A stretch of 64,000 nucleotides of DNA, taken from assembly GCA_937901445.1 (NCBI GenBank), contig CALDHY010000021.1:13624-77623 (forward strand). The letters run 5' to 3'. This document shows, one piece after another, positions 7,774-15,600 of this stretch (position 1 is its first letter; every line of letters begins with the position of its first letter). Origin of the DNA: an uncultured Selenomonadales bacterium (GTDB lineage: Bacteria > Bacillota > Negativicutes > Selenomonadales > Selenomonadaceae). The notes beneath the pieces were generated by a model. It was not told where the DNA came from, did no database searches, and saw nothing but the letters and a program-made list of their open reading frames with translations. The translations under genes and the position numbers were made by a program.

Positions 7774-8880
7774 TTGAAGTATAAAACAATCATTGTCGAA
7801 ACTAATAAGCAAATGACAGATACTTTGTCTGCCACGCTTAGAAAAGCTCCGAATTTTGAACTTTTATCAACATTTAAAGACGCAAATTCGGCGTTGGGGC
7901 AAAGTCGAATTTATAACCCAAATTTATTTTTGATTGACGTTGACGCGCCGCAACTTTTGGAAATGTTGCCCGCGTTCGTTGACCTTTTCCCAAAAGCTGT
8001 AATTCTTGCCACAATGTCAAATTGGAACGCCGAAATTGCCTACAAGGCACAAAAAGCGCACGTTGTAGGTTGTATCATAAAACCTTTCAAGGCGGAAGAA
8101 ATTATTGAAACAATAAACCTTTATCAAAAACGCGGCAAGCCCGACCCGTCAAGGATTATTTCATTTTTCAGCCCGAAAGGACGCTCCGGCAGGACAACTT
8201 TAGCCGCGTTGTTGGCTCTCGACTTAGCCGAAAAAACTAAAGAATCTGTTGCACTGATTGACGGCGATTTACAATTTGGAGACTTGCCTATTTTCTTTGA
8301 CTTGGAGCCGCGCCATACTGTTGTTGACGCCACGCACGATATTAAACTTTTGACGCCGGTTTCTTTTGCGCCGTACTTTCATAAAATTAAAGAAAACTTG
8401 TGGATTTTAAGCAGCCCCGAACGTCCGGAATACGCCGAACTTGTAGAAACCGACAGCTTTATTGAAGTTGTAAAAATGGCGGGACATATTTTCAGATATT
8501 TGTTAATTGACTTGCCCGCCGGGTTCAATCCAATTTCGCTGGAGGTCAGCAACTTTGCAGATACAAATTTTGTCGTGGCAATGATTAATACCGGATTGGA
8601 AATTGAACATATGCGCCGCACGCTTGATATGTTTAGAGAAAGGCGCAAGAAACATAAAGTTGACTACCCGATTTTTACTCGTGTTAATCCCTGCAACGAC
8701 GAAGAACGCGAAAAACTGGAATTGCGCTTAGGTTATCCCATTACGGCGATTTTCCCCAACGAATATAACTTAGTTTCGGTTGCAAACAGCGGCAGGATTT
8801 TATACGGCTTGTCGCACGATACAAAGTTAATGCAGACTGTTGACAAATTATCTGACAGAATTATTTCCGGAGATTTATAA
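7774..8880 (+). CDS. cpaE: CpaE-like protein: receiver-like domain plus degenerate MinD ATPase
   Basis: A 368-aa protein. Residues 1-115 resemble a response-regulator receiver (LIDVD with the phospho-acceptor Asp, IIKPF with the conserved Lys), but the usual acidic pair is ET. Residues about 128-368 form a MinD-like domain. Its Walker A region is KGRSGRT (135-141): the signature lysine is kept but the P-loop lysine is Arg140. DGDLQFGD follows. I chose the TTG at 7774 because AAGGTGGTG lies just upstream; the frame is open back to 7657, but that stretch overlaps the terminator. Its defects complement those of the preceding CpaE. Confidence 0.82.
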   Translation: MKYKTIIVETNKQMTDTLSATLRKAPNFELLSTFKDANSALGQSRIYNPNLFLIDVDAPQLLEMLPAFVDLFPKAVILATMSNWNAEIAYKAQKAHVVGCIIKPFKAEEIIETINLYQKRGKPDPSRIISFFSPKGRSGRTTLAALLALDLAEKTKESVALIDGDLQFGDLPIFFDLEPRHTVVDATHDIKLLTPVSFAPYFHKIKENLWILSSPERPEYAELVETDSFIEVVKMAGHIFRYLLIDLPAGFNPISLEVSNFADTNFVVAMINTGLEIEHMRRTLDMFRERRKKHKVDYPIFTRVNPCNDEEREKLELRLGYPITAIFPNEYNLVSVANSGRILYGLSHDTKLMQTVDKLSDRIISGDL

Positions 8881-8883
8881 ATT

Positions 8884-9846
8884 ATGATTCTTTTAATATC
8901 AATGTTTGTGGCGTTTGGAGTATTTTTCATTATAATTTTGGGATTTCTTGCATGGAAAAGCTCACAAAGTTTTGACTTATATTACAGAATGCGCCGCTAC
9001 AATTTTAGACCGACGGCAAAACGCGCAGAAACGGCTGAAGATTTAATCGTTAAAGGTTATCAATTTTTACAAAAAGTTTCAAAGCCGCTTGTCGAAAGAA
9101 ATTTTGCACAATCTCTTGAATATCGAATGAAACGCGCAGGATTACCGCTACTCGGTGGCGAATATATCGTTTTGAATTTGATAGGAATGCTTTTAGCTGG
9201 TATTTTAGTTTGGTTTATTACTTTGAATTATATTTTTGCGGGAGGTGCAATTCTCCTCGTACCTGTTATATTTTGGGCAATGGTTTTAATGCTTTCAAAC
9301 AGGCGGTTAGGCGCGTTTACCGAGCAACTCGGTACAAGCTTGCTTACAATTTCAAATGCCCTTCGCGCAGGTTACAGTTTCCAACAAACAATCGAAGTTA
9401 TTTCAAACGAAATGGAACCGCCAATAGGCGAAGAATTTTCTGAAATGTATCATCAAATTGTTATGGGCGTGCCGCTTGAAGAAGTCCTTGAAGACGCCAA
9501 TAAAAGAATCGGCAGTTCAGATTTTGAACTTGCTGTTACTGCCGTTTTAATTCAACGTGAAGTCGGCGGCAATTTGGCGCAAATCCTCGATAATATCAGC
9601 GATACAATCAACGAAAGAATCAGAATGCGCCGTGAAATTGAATCAGTAACCGCGCAGGGCAGAATGTCGGCGATTGTACTTTTGGGCTTACCGTTCGCCG
9701 CCGGTGTCGGTATGTTCACGCTTTCTCATGACAGCTTTATGATACTTTTTGAAGAAGATATTGGACGAATGGCGATGGTCGCCGCCGTAATTTTTGAAAT
9801 TATCGGTTACTTCGTCATTATGAAAATTGTTGACATTGAAGTTTAA
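8884..9846 (+). CDS. tadB: Tad inner-membrane platform protein TadB
   Basis: A 320-aa type II secretion F-domain protein with an N-terminal helix, a central pair of helices (about 95-140) and C-terminal helices (about 258-320). Motifs LLTISNALRAGYSFQQTIE and ALTAVLIQREVGGNL-like sequence are typical of TadB. It starts 4 bp after the second CpaE-like gene, so translational coupling is likely. It would form the inner-membrane platform together with TadC, encoded further downstream. Confidence 0.88.
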   Translation: MILLISMFVAFGVFFIIILGFLAWKSSQSFDLYYRMRRYNFRPTAKRAETAEDLIVKGYQFLQKVSKPLVERNFAQSLEYRMKRAGLPLLGGEYIVLNLIGMLLAGILVWFITLNYIFAGGAILLVPVIFWAMVLMLSNRRLGAFTEQLGTSLLTISNALRAGYSFQQTIEVISNEMEPPIGEEFSEMYHQIVMGVPLEEVLEDANKRIGSSDFELAVTAVLIQREVGGNLAQILDNISDTINERIRMRREIESVTAQGRMSAIVLLGLPFAAGVGMFTLSHDSFMILFEEDIGRMAMVAAVIFEIIGYFVIMKIVDIEV

Positions 9847-9862
9847 GATTCTGATAAATAAG

Positions 9863-9890
9863 TTGACAATTAAAAAAATTCTGATATAAT
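9863..9890 (+). promoter_or_regulatory. Consensus promoter of the Flp pilin gene
   Basis: TTGACA (9863-9868), 16-bp spacer, TATAAT (9885-9890): both hexamers are perfect consensus. A leader of about 100 nt follows, carrying an 18-bp palindrome (AAAAAACTTAAGTTTTTT, 9931-9948). This fits strong expression of the major pilin. Confidence 0.8.
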
Positions 9891-9991
9891 CTGTCCAGAT
9901 TGTAAATTAAATTTATAGTTTAAGGTAACAAAAAAACTTAAGTTTTTTAGTGAATTAGTCGATAATGTTTAGGAAAGTTTAAGTTTTCGAT

Positions 9992-10246
9992 ATGAAAGGG
10001 ATGGTAACCGTGTTTAAATGGATTTATGAACTCAAAGCAAAACTTCAGGAAAAACTTTCAGAAAAAGGTCAAGGCATGACAGAATATGCTATCATCCTTG
10101 CAGTTGTAGCAGTCGTCGCAGTTGCTGTCTTTTATGGCGGTACTGGTAGCGGTGATGCAGCTAATGGTACGCTTGGAAACACTATCAGCGGTGCGTATAA
10201 CACGGCAACTGACGCAATTAACAAAGTCAAACCGTCTGGTACCTGA
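9992..10246 (+). CDS. flp: Flp-type major pilin prepilin
   Basis: 84 aa if started at 9992. A GTG at 10010 with AAAGGGATGG upstream is an equally good or better start and gives 78 aa. The class IVb prepilin site is clear: KG|QGMTEY, cleavage after Gly, Glu at +5 and Tyr at +6, followed by a hydrophobic helix (AIILAVVAVVAVAVFYGG). After processing it is about 60 aa, typical of Flp. It has its own consensus promoter and is followed by a terminator, so it is a separately tuned transcript inside the Tad locus. No prepilin peptidase gene is in the window. Confidence 0.9.
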   Translation: MKGMVTVFKWIYELKAKLQEKLSEKGQGMTEYAIILAVVAVVAVAVFYGGTGSGDAANGTLGNTISGAYNTATDAINKVKPSGT

Positions 10247-10307
10247 TAAAAAGTGCGTTTTAACTTAGAATTAGCAAGAAAAATTTTTTCGGTTTTTCCT
10301 AAAACAA

Positions 10308-10336
10308 GAGCCTCCTATTCGTAGGGGGCTTTTTTG
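10308..10336 (+). terminator. Terminator after flp
   Basis: Hairpin AGCCTCCTA / TAGGGGGCT with a TTCG loop, followed by TTTTTT. It limits read-through from the pilin into tadE and would give excess pilin transcript. Confidence 0.75.
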
Positions 10337-10354
10337 GTAAGGGTGGTGGACATT

Positions 10355-10795
10355 ATGAAAGAAAAAGGGCAGGGCTTAGTTGAATTTGCGGTAATTCTGC
10401 CAATGCTGATGTTTTTAACTTTGTCAATAATTTATATGGGCGCAATGTTTATGGATTATATTCAATACAACAACGCCGCCCGCGACGCCGCACGTGATAT
10501 TTCTTTGAAACAAACTGTTGACTCTCGACAAACTGTTATGAACGCTATCAATGCAGAAGGTTCTACCGAATGGGAAAATTACGCCACGCCAATAACCGGC
10601 TTATATACTCCAAAAATGACGGTTGCCTTTGCTGACAGTGCCGGAAATACTAAAAACGTAACTGAAGATAACGCTGAAGATATTCAAGTTACAATCACGC
10701 TTACACGCGCGGTTCAATTTTCAGATACGTTTGAAAAGTTTATGGTTTTTCCGGACGAATTGCCCATTGTCTACAAAATGAAACTTGAAAAATAG
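10355..10795 (+). CDS. tadE: TadE-like minor pseudopilin
   Basis: A 146-aa protein with a prepilin-like N terminus (KG|QGLVEFAVILPML, Glu at +5) and one hydrophobic helix, then AARDAARDIS, typical of TadE. An in-frame TTG lies at 10334, but the ATG at 10355 follows AAGGGTGGTGG and is the better start. In Tad systems TadE is processed by the same peptidase as Flp. The stop codon TAG is the first triplet of a heptamer repeat. Confidence 0.85.
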   Translation: MKEKGQGLVEFAVILPMLMFLTLSIIYMGAMFMDYIQYNNAARDAARDISLKQTVDSRQTVMNAINAEGSTEWENYATPITGLYTPKMTVAFADSAGNTKNVTEDNAEDIQVTITLTRAVQFSDTFEKFMVFPDELPIVYKMKLEK

Positions 10796-10820
10796 GGACT
10801 AAGGGCTAAGGACTAGGGAT
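10793..10820 (+). repeat. Stop-anchored heptamer repeat (family A, copy 2)
   Basis: Four units starting at the tadE stop codon: TAGGGAC, TAAGGGC, TAAGGAC, TAGGGAT. There is no return arm; cpaF follows 25 bp later. Confidence 0.85.
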
Positions 10821-10845
10821 TTGAAACTAAACGAGGGAAAAATTT

Positions 10846-12306
10846 ATGGCAAGAGCATTATCATTGTTGGAGCGGCTCGGCAATACGCGGGAAGCCCCAA
10901 AAGCGGAAATACAAAAACCCGTCGAAGAGAAAGCCGCGCCGGTATACAACAGCCGCCTGAAATCTACAATGGAATTTGAACAGCCGGTTGAAGCGTCGGC
11001 ATTCGCAGGGCGTCACACCGCACTTGCAAACGTAGAAAACCGCCTGCAAGATTTAAAATCGGCAGTTCACAGGCGAATAGTTGACGAAATGACGCCGGAA
11101 GAACAAAATTTAATAGCGCAGGGCGAGCCGGTACGTGAACAAATTAAAACAGTCATTGCAGCTTACACTGACAGGGAAATTACAGAAAACACCACAATAA
11201 ATTTGACGCGCGGTGAACGTTTCCAACTTGTCGACGATATTTGCGACGAACTTTTGGGGCTCGGACCGCTGGAGCCGCTTTTAAAAGACGATAAAATTAC
11301 CGAAATAATGATTAACGGCTACAAAGATATTTTTGTTGAACAAAAGGGTAAATTGATGCTGACAGATACGCACTTTCACGACGAGGCGCATTTGATGAGC
11401 ATTATTGAAAGAATTTTAACGCCGCTCGGACGCCGTGTCGATGAATCTTCGCCGCTGGTAGACGCGCGCCTTTCTGACGGTTCCCGCGTCAATATAATTA
11501 TCCCGCCGCTTGCACTCAACGGCGCAACCGTTACAATTCGTAAATTCTCAAAAAAAGCTTTAAGCGTTCAAGATTTAATCAGTTTCGGTACATTGAGTCC
11601 GAGTATGGCAAGGTTTTTGGATGCTTGCGTAAGGGCGCGGCTGAATATTTTGGTAAGCGGCGGCACGGGCAGCGGCAAAACTACAACGTTAAATGTTTTA
11701 TCGTCATTTATTCCGCACACTGACAGAATCGTAACGATTGAAGACGCGGCAGAATTAAGACTGCAACAGCGGCACGTTGTAACGCTTGAGGCGCGTCCGG
11801 CTAACCTTGAAGGCAGAGGCGCAATTACAATCCGTGATTTGGTAAGAAACGCCCTGCGTATGCGCCCTGACAGAATTATTGTCGGCGAATGTCGCGCAGG
11901 TGAAGCGTTGGATATGTTACAGGCAATGAATACAGGACACGACGGCTCTTTGACAACCGCGCACGCCAACAGCCCGCGTGACGTACTTTCAAGACTTGAA
12001 ACAATGGTTTTAATGGCGGGTATGGAATTGCCTGTACGCGCCGTTCGTACTCAAGTTTCATCGGCGATTGATTTAATTCTTCAACAGTCGCGTATTCGTG
12101 ACGGCACAAGAAAAATCACGTATATTACCGAAGTTCAAGGAATGGAAGGCGATACAATTATTTTGCAAGATTTATATAAATATGTTCAAGATTATATTGA
12201 CGATAACGGAAAATCTGTCGGGCACTACGAAGGCTCCGGCTTGCAACCACAATTTATTGACAAATTCAGAATGAACGGCGTTGAAATGCCCTCATTGGAT
12301 GATTAA
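10846..12306 (+). CDS. cpaF: Tad secretion ATPase CpaF/TadA
   Basis: A 486-aa type II/IV secretion ATPase. Walker A GGTGSGKTT is at about residues 269-277; an Asp box and ARPANLEGRG follow, then a Walker B region with MRPDRIIVGECR and a His box (GHDGSLTTAHANSP). The N-terminal 60 residues are low-complexity. It powers Flp pilus assembly from the cytoplasmic face, with TadB and TadC. GAGGG precedes the ATG. The stop codon begins the longest one-sided heptamer run in the window. Confidence 0.92.
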   Translation: MARALSLLERLGNTREAPKAEIQKPVEEKAAPVYNSRLKSTMEFEQPVEASAFAGRHTALANVENRLQDLKSAVHRRIVDEMTPEEQNLIAQGEPVREQIKTVIAAYTDREITENTTINLTRGERFQLVDDICDELLGLGPLEPLLKDDKITEIMINGYKDIFVEQKGKLMLTDTHFHDEAHLMSIIERILTPLGRRVDESSPLVDARLSDGSRVNIIIPPLALNGATVTIRKFSKKALSVQDLISFGTLSPSMARFLDACVRARLNILVSGGTGSGKTTTLNVLSSFIPHTDRIVTIEDAAELRLQQRHVVTLEARPANLEGRGAITIRDLVRNALRMRPDRIIVGECRAGEALDMLQAMNTGHDGSLTTAHANSPRDVLSRLETMVLMAGMELPVRAVRTQVSSAIDLILQQSRIRDGTRKITYITEVQGMEGDTIILQDLYKYVQDYIDDNGKSVGHYEGSGLQPQFIDKFRMNGVEMPSLDD

Positions 12307-12399
12307 GGATTAAGGATTAAGGATTAAGGGTTAGGGATTAAGGATTAGGGATTAGGGAATAGGGAAATTTCCTTAGCCCTTAGCCCCTAGCCCTTAAAT
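12304..12399 (+). repeat. Stop-anchored heptamer hairpin (family A, copy 3)
   Basis: Nine 7-bp units starting at the cpaF TAA (TAAGGAT three times, TAAGGGT, TAGGGAT and so on) are followed by a short AAATTT turn and a C-rich arm of about four complementary units (CCTTAGC, CCTTAGC, CCCTAGC, CCTTAAA). The transcript could form a long slipped hairpin. Confidence 0.9.
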
Positions 12400-12417
12400 T
12401 TTTGGGGAAGTGGAAAA

Positions 12418-13389
12418 ATGGCAGCAGTATTTGCGGCGGGCGGTGCCCTTGTATGGGCGGCGATAATTTATTGGATTTTGTACATGCGGCAAACGCCGGA
12501 ATCAAAAGTTCGGCGTCGAATTACCATAATGATAGAAAATGCCGAAAAAGAACGTAAAGTAACGCCACGCACAAGAATTGTAAATATTTCTAAGGAAGAA
12601 GACGTTCAGTCGCGCAGGTCTTTTTTCAACAGAATCATAAGACCGTTTTTTGAGGGCTTAGTAGAGTTATTGCAGTCTTTCACGCCGACGGCAATAACTT
12701 CAATGTTGGAAAATAAAATTTTTCGCGCAGGTAAACAAAATATTTGGAGCGTTCCAAGATTGGCGGCTTTTTGGATATTGTCGGTTATATTTTTTACGGC
12801 GGTAGCGTTTTTCATTGCAAAAGAAACAGATTATTTTTTGACGCAACAATTTTTAATTATCGTGGCGGGCGCAATTTTCGGCGCGTATTTTCCATTCTTA
12901 ATGTTGAATCGGCAAATAAAACACCGCCAAAAATTATTGCGGCGGCAGTTGCCGGAATTTCTGGACTTGTTGTGCGTAAGTGTACAGGCGGGACTTTCAT
13001 TTGATGGCGCGGTTGCAAAAATTACCGGCAGAATGAAGGGCGAACTTTCGGAAGAATTTAAACGTATGCAAGACGATATAAGATTCGGTATGACAAAATC
13101 TTATGCATTAAATCAACTTGCGAAACGTTGTGACATTGAAGAAATTTACCTGTTCACAACTTCAGTAATTCAAGCCGAAAAATTAGGTACGAGCATGTCA
13201 AAAACTTTAACGACGCAAGCCGAAAATATCAGGGAACGCCGCCGCCAATACATACGCGCGGAGGCGTTGAAGGCTCCCGTCAAAATGATTTTTCCAATGG
13301 TAATGTTTATTTTCCCGTCAATTTTCATTGTATTGTTAATGCCGTCAATGTTGACAATGATGAAAAACTTTGGCGTTTTGAATAACTAA
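12418..13389 (+). CDS. tadC: Tad inner-membrane platform protein TadC
   Basis: A 323-aa type II secretion F-domain protein with an N-terminal helix, a helix pair around residues 110-165 and a C-terminal hydrophobic segment (MIFPMVMFIFPSIFIVLLMP). LPEFLDLLCVSVQAGLSFDGAV is the TadC signature. GGGGAAGTGG precedes the ATG. It is the last plus-strand Tad gene and ends at a shared terminator facing tadG. Confidence 0.88.
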   Translation: MAAVFAAGGALVWAAIIYWILYMRQTPESKVRRRITIMIENAEKERKVTPRTRIVNISKEEDVQSRRSFFNRIIRPFFEGLVELLQSFTPTAITSMLENKIFRAGKQNIWSVPRLAAFWILSVIFFTAVAFFIAKETDYFLTQQFLIIVAGAIFGAYFPFLMLNRQIKHRQKLLRRQLPEFLDLLCVSVQAGLSFDGAVAKITGRMKGELSEEFKRMQDDIRFGMTKSYALNQLAKRCDIEEIYLFTTSVIQAEKLGTSMSKTLTTQAENIRERRRQYIRAEALKAPVKMIFPMVMFIFPSIFIVLLMPSMLTMMKNFGVLNN

Positions 13390-13409
13390 AAATTTTGTTC
13401 AAACTAAAA

Positions 13410-13447
13410 AGCGTCCCCGCAATTTCGGCAAGGACGCTAATTTTTTT
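13410..13447. terminator. Bidirectional terminator between tadC and tadG
   Basis: Stem AGCGTCC (13410-13416) / GGACGCT (13432-13438) with A/T-rich flanks on both sides, between convergent genes. Confidence 0.75.
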
Positions 13448-13459
13448 GCCGTAAAAATT

Positions 13460-15460
13460 TTAACCGTTAATTGTCATCAGCATATGTAAAGATTCATCAG
13501 CGGGTCTGTAGGGATTATCCGGGTCAAAGAAAGTATCTTTCAGCTCTTCAATGTTGAAAATGCTGTACACGCTGCCTTCGGCAAAAGTAGCCTCGACTTC
13601 TTCAGGTGTAGCGTCGTTGAATTGAACTTCACCGCGAACGCTCCTTTGATTTTCCGGAATGGTTGCATCTTGCCCGTACTCCGGATTATATTCGGTTTTC
13701 ACGTACAGTTTAAAGGGAATGATATTGCCATTAGAATTTTTAAGGCGTTCATTATACATATTTTTATTTGTGTATTTTCCGTGATCTATTTCGATAAAAC
13801 CTGATTCAGATTTAGTTTTCAAAGTTTTGAAAGATTTTGCTACAACAAAGCCTTTAAATCTGTGTCCGTTGGGAACGATAACAACGGGGCTGTTTGGCGC
13901 GTAAATTGCGCCGCAAAAATCAGCGTTAAGATTTAAAATGACAGGCTTTGACATTCTGTACTGTGTACGAACTTTCGGGCGTTGCAAGCCGTTATAATCT
14001 GCAGGTATGCCGTCCTTTTTTTCTTTTTGCGTCAAGAAAAGGTTATCCGCGTTTGTTTCGGGACCTTCATAGAAGAAAATAATCGGGCGATAAATTATCT
14101 GTTCATCGGTATGATATTTTTCCGGCGCGGTTATTGGAATTGGATTTCCATTATCATCATCATCCATCCAATTTGATTCGTTTATGCTGATAATAATTTG
14201 GTGGACTGTATCCAGCGTGCTTTGTTTTTGACTTGGTCCCAAGTACGACCACATTGGCTCACTTTCAATTCTTGCCCACAAAGGTACATAATAGTAATTT
14301 CCGGATTCATCTTCGTTGCCGTCTTTATCCAATTTCTTTGCAATGGAAGGAAAAGCTTCATAGAAATTAATAAAGCCGTGTATCCTTGTATTGGCTGTAA
14401 AGTCGTTGGCAGAATTTTTATATTGATATACTTTTGTTACATCTTCAGGAACTTTGTAGCCAATATCCCAATCTGCAACGCTGTAGTTCCAGCCGTTTCT
14501 CCACGTAAAGCCGAAATCTTGCGCCCAGTCCAGATTTATTGATTCAATTTCTTGCCAACCCCATTGCTTTTTGCCGTTAGCATCCGTTTTAAATGCCGAT
14601 CCGTAATCCTGATATTTACCGGAGTCCAGATTTTTTCCGAGAACTGTTTGAGTAACCAAAACGTCCACAGGCTCTCTTCTAAATTCATCGTTTGCAGTGT
14701 AGTAAATGTTTTTGCCCGGTTCTTTGTAATGGTTCCATTTGCCGGTAAACAAAGTTTTTTGTCCGCTTGCGTTTTGATATGCTAAACGAGCATCGGAATA
14801 TGTATATACGGTTACGCCGTTTTTTACTTCTGTTACATTTATGTTTTGATAGCGATTCTGAACTTCCCAGTTACCGGTGATAACATTTTTAACTTTCAAT
14901 GCTTCAAGCGGGGCAATTATACTTTGACTGACTTTAGCAACCGCCTTGACGTGGAGCGGCATTTCGCCAAAATTATTTAAAATGCTGAAAAGGTGTTGCA
15001 CTTGCCCGCGCAGTTCAACTTCGTAGTACATCGGGTAAAGAAAATAATTTTGAGTAGCCGTATCTGTTGCGCTCGTCAATTTTGAATTTCTGTAAGAATG
15101 ACGCTCAAAAAAATTTGTTTCATTTCTGAAAGGCTCATATGCAAAATTTTTTTCGGCGTAAGCTAAAGCAACTTCGTCGCCGTTGGCGTCTTTTGCTATT
15201 GGAATTTCTGAATAACCGCTCGGAACCTTATTGACGAAATCGTAAGATAAAACTGTATTTGCGTCTGCTTCCTCAAGTATTTCGCTGACTCCTGCCAAAA
15301 CGGCAGCGTCTGCGGCATTTTGCAAGCGCGACTGATTGATAAACCACCAACCAAATTCTACAACCGCCGCCACAAACATAAAAAGCGTTGGTACAGCTAT
15401 TGCGAAAAAAATTAACGCTTGCCCTTTTTGTAATTTATTCTTAAAAAATTTTTTCAACAT
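13460..15460 (-). CDS. tadG: TadG-like Flp pilus-associated protein
   Basis: A 666-aa protein. The N terminus is a TadG/TadE-like prepilin-type segment (KGQALIFFAIAVPTLFMFVAAVVEFG) followed by INQSRLQNAADAAVLAG, the Flp pilus-assembly TadG N-terminal domain. The remainder (about 60-666) is a large Tyr/Trp/Asn-rich extracytoplasmic region with no domain I recognise. It is transcribed opposite to the other Tad genes from its own promoter, with GGAGGTGAGC before the ATG. It likely decorates or anchors the pilus; this is inferred from the family. Confidence 0.82.
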   Translation of the reverse strand: MLKKFFKNKLQKGQALIFFAIAVPTLFMFVAAVVEFGWWFINQSRLQNAADAAVLAGVSEILEEADANTVLSYDFVNKVPSGYSEIPIAKDANGDEVALAYAEKNFAYEPFRNETNFFERHSYRNSKLTSATDTATQNYFLYPMYYEVELRGQVQHLFSILNNFGEMPLHVKAVAKVSQSIIAPLEALKVKNVITGNWEVQNRYQNINVTEVKNGVTVYTYSDARLAYQNASGQKTLFTGKWNHYKEPGKNIYYTANDEFRREPVDVLVTQTVLGKNLDSGKYQDYGSAFKTDANGKKQWGWQEIESINLDWAQDFGFTWRNGWNYSVADWDIGYKVPEDVTKVYQYKNSANDFTANTRIHGFINFYEAFPSIAKKLDKDGNEDESGNYYYVPLWARIESEPMWSYLGPSQKQSTLDTVHQIIISINESNWMDDDDNGNPIPITAPEKYHTDEQIIYRPIIFFYEGPETNADNLFLTQKEKKDGIPADYNGLQRPKVRTQYRMSKPVILNLNADFCGAIYAPNSPVVIVPNGHRFKGFVVAKSFKTLKTKSESGFIEIDHGKYTNKNMYNERLKNSNGNIIPFKLYVKTEYNPEYGQDATIPENQRSVRGEVQFNDATPEEVEATFAEGSVYSIFNIEELKDTFFDPDNPYRPADESLHMLMTING

Positions 15461-15507
15461 TTTAGCTCACCTCCGACACACAATCATTAAGTATACGGCT
15501 TTTACAA

Positions 15508-15536
15508 ATTTTAACGCAGGCGTTATAGATTGTCAA
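15508..15536 (-). promoter_or_regulatory. tadG promoter, matching the cpaB promoter
   Basis: On the minus strand: TTGACA, 17-bp spacer, TAAAAT. The sequence continues TTTGT after the -10, as at cpaB, and TTGACAAT is shared with both cpaB and flp. Confidence 0.7.
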
Positions 15537-15560
15537 TTTTTGATATAAATGAAGGTAAAC

Positions 15561-15583
15561 AAAAAAGCCCGCCTTTCGACGGG
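15561..15583 (-). terminator. Terminator after the GT2 gene pair
   Basis: On the minus strand, CCCGTC-GAAA-GGCGGG (one G-U pair) followed by a T-run. The same sequence recurs at 17877-17899. Confidence 0.75.
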
Positions 15584-15600
15584 TTAAAAAATTTTTATAT

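Noticed and set aside
13622-14785. Plus-strand open frames opposite tadG
   Set aside because: They lie antisense to a clear TadG-like gene, lack ribosome binding sites and resemble no family.
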